NCBI GenBank assembly: GCA_031289625.1
Contig: JAITPB010000014.1
Location: forward strand, 1 to 8,708
From: Clostridiales bacterium
Lineage (GTDB): Bacteria; Bacillota; Clostridia; Lachnospirales; WQUN01
DNA: 8,708 nt
Direction of reading: 5' to 3'
The position numbers and the translations under genes are program-made. Shown piece by piece: positions 6,845-8,708 of the stretch; within the stretch, counting starts at the first letter, position 1; each line of letters starts with the position of its first letter. The notes below the pieces were generated by a model. It was not told the DNA's origin. It did no database searches and saw nothing but the letters and a program-made list of their open reading frames with translations.

Positions 6845-6875
6845 AATAATCAACGGGAAATCAATATTGATGATT
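6845..6875. promoter_or_regulatory. Inverted repeats just upstream of the liv promoter (possible regulator site)
   Basis: ATCAATATTGAT (6860-6871) is a perfect 12-base palindrome. It also overlaps a longer imperfect inverted repeat, AATAATCAA (6845-6853) with TTGATGATT (6867-6875), eight of nine bases matching. Both lie immediately upstream of the -35 box, a place used by activators and some repressors. No specific regulator can be named. Confidence 0.35.
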
Positions 6876-6926
6876 TGCTTATTTGAAGTTTACCATAATA
6901 AAATCCTCGGTGTTTCCGCCAATGGC

Positions 6927-6969
6927 AAACAACCCCGCCGCCAATACAGCATGGCGGACAGGGTTGTTT
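6927..6969. terminator. Hairpin downstream of the NAGPA gene, probable terminator
   Basis: AAACAACCC (6927-6935) pairs with GGGTTGTTT (6961-6969), and after a small internal loop CCGCCA (6938-6943) pairs with TGGCGG (6952-6957) around an eight-base loop. It begins about 18 bases after the minus-strand stop at 6988. The run of T is broken by G and lies within the stem, so termination strength is uncertain. It separates the NAGPA transcript from the liv promoter, which reads in the same direction. Confidence 0.65.
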
Positions 6970-6987
6970 TGTACAGGCAGCGAGCAA

Positions 6988-8708
6988 TCATGCCCCCAAG
7001 TTGATTTGATATTGCGCGGCGTCTCCGCTGACGCGAATTTTCAGCAGCGAGTTGTCCGCGTTCAGGCTGATATAGCGTATACCGTCTTTGCTGACGCCGC
7101 CGTTATTAGCCCCGCGCGCGGAAACCACCAAAACTTTTTTGCCTTTCTCTTTTTGCTGCACGAGCGCTTGATGAAACAGTTCAAACTCTTTGGGATTGGA
7201 AAAATCAAACGGGTTCCGATCCAGCGTTACAATCAAAACGGACGCGTTGACGCCGCTCAAATCTTGCGCGAGCCATGTCCACTGTTCCGGATTGGAAGCG
7301 GCCAACCCGCCTTTAGCCCCGCTCAAATGCAGGACAGCGGCGGATTCTCTGATGGTAAATTGATAGGGCTGATTCTCTTTCAAGGCCGCGCCTGTCCATT
7401 CCAAGTCAAACGCGCCGCCTTCCGGCGCCCCGTTTAAATCCGCCAGCCAGGGATCCACATAACGCTGCGCTTGCGGCAGTGCCGCTTCCTGTGTAAACGG
7501 ATATACAGCAGCGGCTTCTTTGATATGGATGCCGCCGCCTCTTGCCGCCGTGAGGCTGAGAACCGCGGCGTACACTCTCGAAAGGCGTATGGGATAGTGA
7601 ACGCCATCCGGAATCATCGCCGTAACCTGCCGCCAGCCGTCCCAATCCATTTCCGGCGCAAATTCAATGGTATGTTCCCGATTGTCCGCGTCCAAAATTT
7701 TCCCTCTCAGCATCCCGCCCGCGCTGTCACCGAGAACGGATAACCTCAGCGCTATGGGTTCGCCGGGTACGGCCGGAGGTTCCGCGAAGGTGAAATACGC
7801 CGCCTGCGTGGCGTCCGACATGCCAAACTGATAAGACGTCGCCCACGCCTGGTTTTCGCCGTCGTAAGAAACCGCGCCTTGAACGCTGTCTGGATAGCCG
7901 ATAAACTGCGTTTCTATTTGACTCCCCAAACTAAACGCCGGTTCCACCCGCCCGCCGACATAGACAGGTACATAGGCGGAAACACCGTTTACCGTACAGG
8001 CCGCGTAGCCTGCGCCTTCTGCCATGGCTGTAAATTTTCCGTCCGCTATCGTACCCAATTCCGGCGGAACGACGGCGTATTGCCCCAGCGCCGTAACGTC
8101 CGCTTGCTCGCCGTCCCCGCCCGTGGCGGTAAAACGAATGTCAACGGCGCCGCCGGGCATGGCGCGGATGATTTCCAGCGAACTGGCTACTTCTTGTATG
8201 GCCAGCGCGTTGAGCGCCGCGTCGGCCACTAGGCCGTTGTAACGCGCTGTGATATGTATAGTCCCGGCCCGGCCCGGCGTATATGTACTGTCTTTCCACT
8301 GCCCGTCCGGGTCGTCGGTTTCCAAAGTCATCAGCCCGCCGCCGATGTCAATGCGGTGATAATAGGCGTCCAGCCCATAGACAGATACGTTGCAGGGGAT
8401 TTTGGCAAACACGTTCCCTTCGGGCGTATCGATCACCAGCGTTTCCGCGGGGCCAACCGGCGCGTTATTAAAGACGCCGAGCGCGTTGATGACTTTGCGC
8501 TGATACCCGTCCGACAAAGTGTTGACCACCTGATAGCCGCTGTCCGGATTCTGAATCACGATGGCGGAAGAACCGCCGCCGTCTAGATGCATCGCTTCAT
8601 AAGCGCCGCAGCGCTGCATAATCATGCCCATTTCTTCCGGGGTAGCGCCAATGGAATTAGAGCGCCCGTCTACTTGCACCAGCACCAATTGCGTCTTGTC
8701 TTGACTGA
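6988..8708 (-). CDS. Phosphodiester glycosidase (NAGPA) family multidomain surface protein, 5' end outside the window
   Basis: The frame is open to the right edge. The last complete codon at the edge is 8706-8704, and residues SQDKTQ precede the internal TTG at 8688, which is not a start. The visible 572 residues begin at the end of a NAGPA domain. DGRS (13-16), the TPEEMG segment (22-27) and HLDGGGSS (40-47) are its hallmark, seen in enzymes that remove N-acetylglucosamine from phosphodiesters and in bacterial exported relatives. Residues about 80-240 look like two beta-rich immunoglobulin-like modules. Residues 245-395 resemble a carbohydrate-binding jelly roll, and the last ~170 residues contain WTWLAQDLSG, VLIVTLDRNPFD and KDGIRYISLN, which recall the end of a metallophosphoesterase without histidines. 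The protein is probably exported and acts on cell-surface glycans or glycolipids, but the signal peptide is not in view. Function beyond the family is inference. Confidence 0.85.
   Translation of the reverse strand, partial: SQDKTQLVLVQVDGRSNSIGATPEEMGMIMQRCGAYEAMHLDGGGSSAIVIQNPDSGYQVVNTLSDGYQRKVINALGVFNNAPVGPAETLVIDTPEGNVFAKIPCNVSVYGLDAYYHRIDIGGGLMTLETDDPDGQWKDSTYTPGRAGTIHITARYNGLVADAALNALAIQEVASSLEIIRAMPGGAVDIRFTATGGDGEQADVTALGQYAVVPPELGTIADGKFTAMAEGAGYAACTVNGVSAYVPVYVGGRVEPAFSLGSQIETQFIGYPDSVQGAVSYDGENQAWATSYQFGMSDATQAAYFTFAEPPAVPGEPIALRLSVLGDSAGGMLRGKILDADNREHTIEFAPEMDWDGWRQVTAMIPDGVHYPIRLSRVYAAVLSLTAARGGGIHIKEAAAVYPFTQEAALPQAQRYVDPWLADLNGAPEGGAFDLEWTGAALKENQPYQFTIRESAAVLHLSGAKGGLAASNPEQWTWLAQDLSGVNASVLIVTLDRNPFDFSNPKEFELFHQALVQQKEKGKKVLVVSARGANNGGVSKDGIRYISLNADNSLLKIRVSGDAAQYQINLGA

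Noticed and set aside
8254..8586. Plus-strand open frames opposite the NAGPA gene
   Set aside because: They overlap the conserved DGGGSS region on the other strand and show no independent coding signal.
6988..8688. TTG at 8688 as the true start of the NAGPA gene
   Set aside because: It would cut the NAGPA domain in half. The frame stays open to the edge with plausible family sequence (SQDKTQLVLVQVDGRS) and there is no ribosome binding site before the TTG.
1..8708. CRISPR array, defence island, insertion sequence or other new system
   Set aside because: I found no regularly spaced direct repeats, transposase motifs, terminal inverted repeats, nuclease or toxin-antitoxin signatures on either strand. 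All long frames are accounted for by tRNA, radical SAM, Liv transporter and NAGPA genes.

Overview
The window looks like chromosomal DNA from a Gram-positive-type bacterium, most likely Bacillota and probably Clostridia. The reasons are strong GGAGG-type ribosome binding sites, a lipoprotein solute-binding protein anchored by an N-terminal lipobox, tRNA genes without an encoded CCA, a DUF4080-type radical SAM protein and a large multidomain phosphodiester glycosidase (NAGPA) protein. Codon use is rich in GCG/CGC. Genus or species cannot be read from this piece.

Left end (1-205): the 3' part of a tRNA-Leu with anticodon AAG, a complete tRNA-Gly(GCC) three bases later, and an intrinsic terminator closing the tRNA unit. 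A plus-strand gene (205-1896) then encodes a 563-residue cobalamin-binding radical SAM enzyme of unknown substrate.

Middle (1908-6843): a hairpin with T-runs on both strands separates the radical SAM gene from a convergent, minus-strand, five-gene operon of the branched-chain amino acid ABC importer type. In transcription order it is livK (lipoprotein receptor, 6770-5610), a strong intergenic hairpin, livH (5528-4530), livM (4529-3474), livG (3477-2695) and livF (2695-1982). The last four genes abut or overlap, so they are probably translationally coupled. A good sigma-A type promoter precedes livK, with palindromes on both sides that could be operator sites. The receptor captures an amino acid or similar small molecule outside the cell, LivH/LivM form the channel and LivG/LivF supply ATP-driven force.

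Right end (6927-8708): a minus-strand gene, cut by the right edge, encodes the end of a NAGPA phosphodiester glycosidase domain followed by about 500 residues of extracellular-type beta modules and a C-terminal phosphoesterase-like region. A hairpin lies after its stop.

I see no CRISPR array, insertion sequence, phage gene, toxin-antitoxin pair or clear defence system. The window is mostly ordinary metabolism and transport. The least ordinary points are the A34 tRNA-Leu, the uncharacterised radical SAM enzyme and the composite NAGPA protein.
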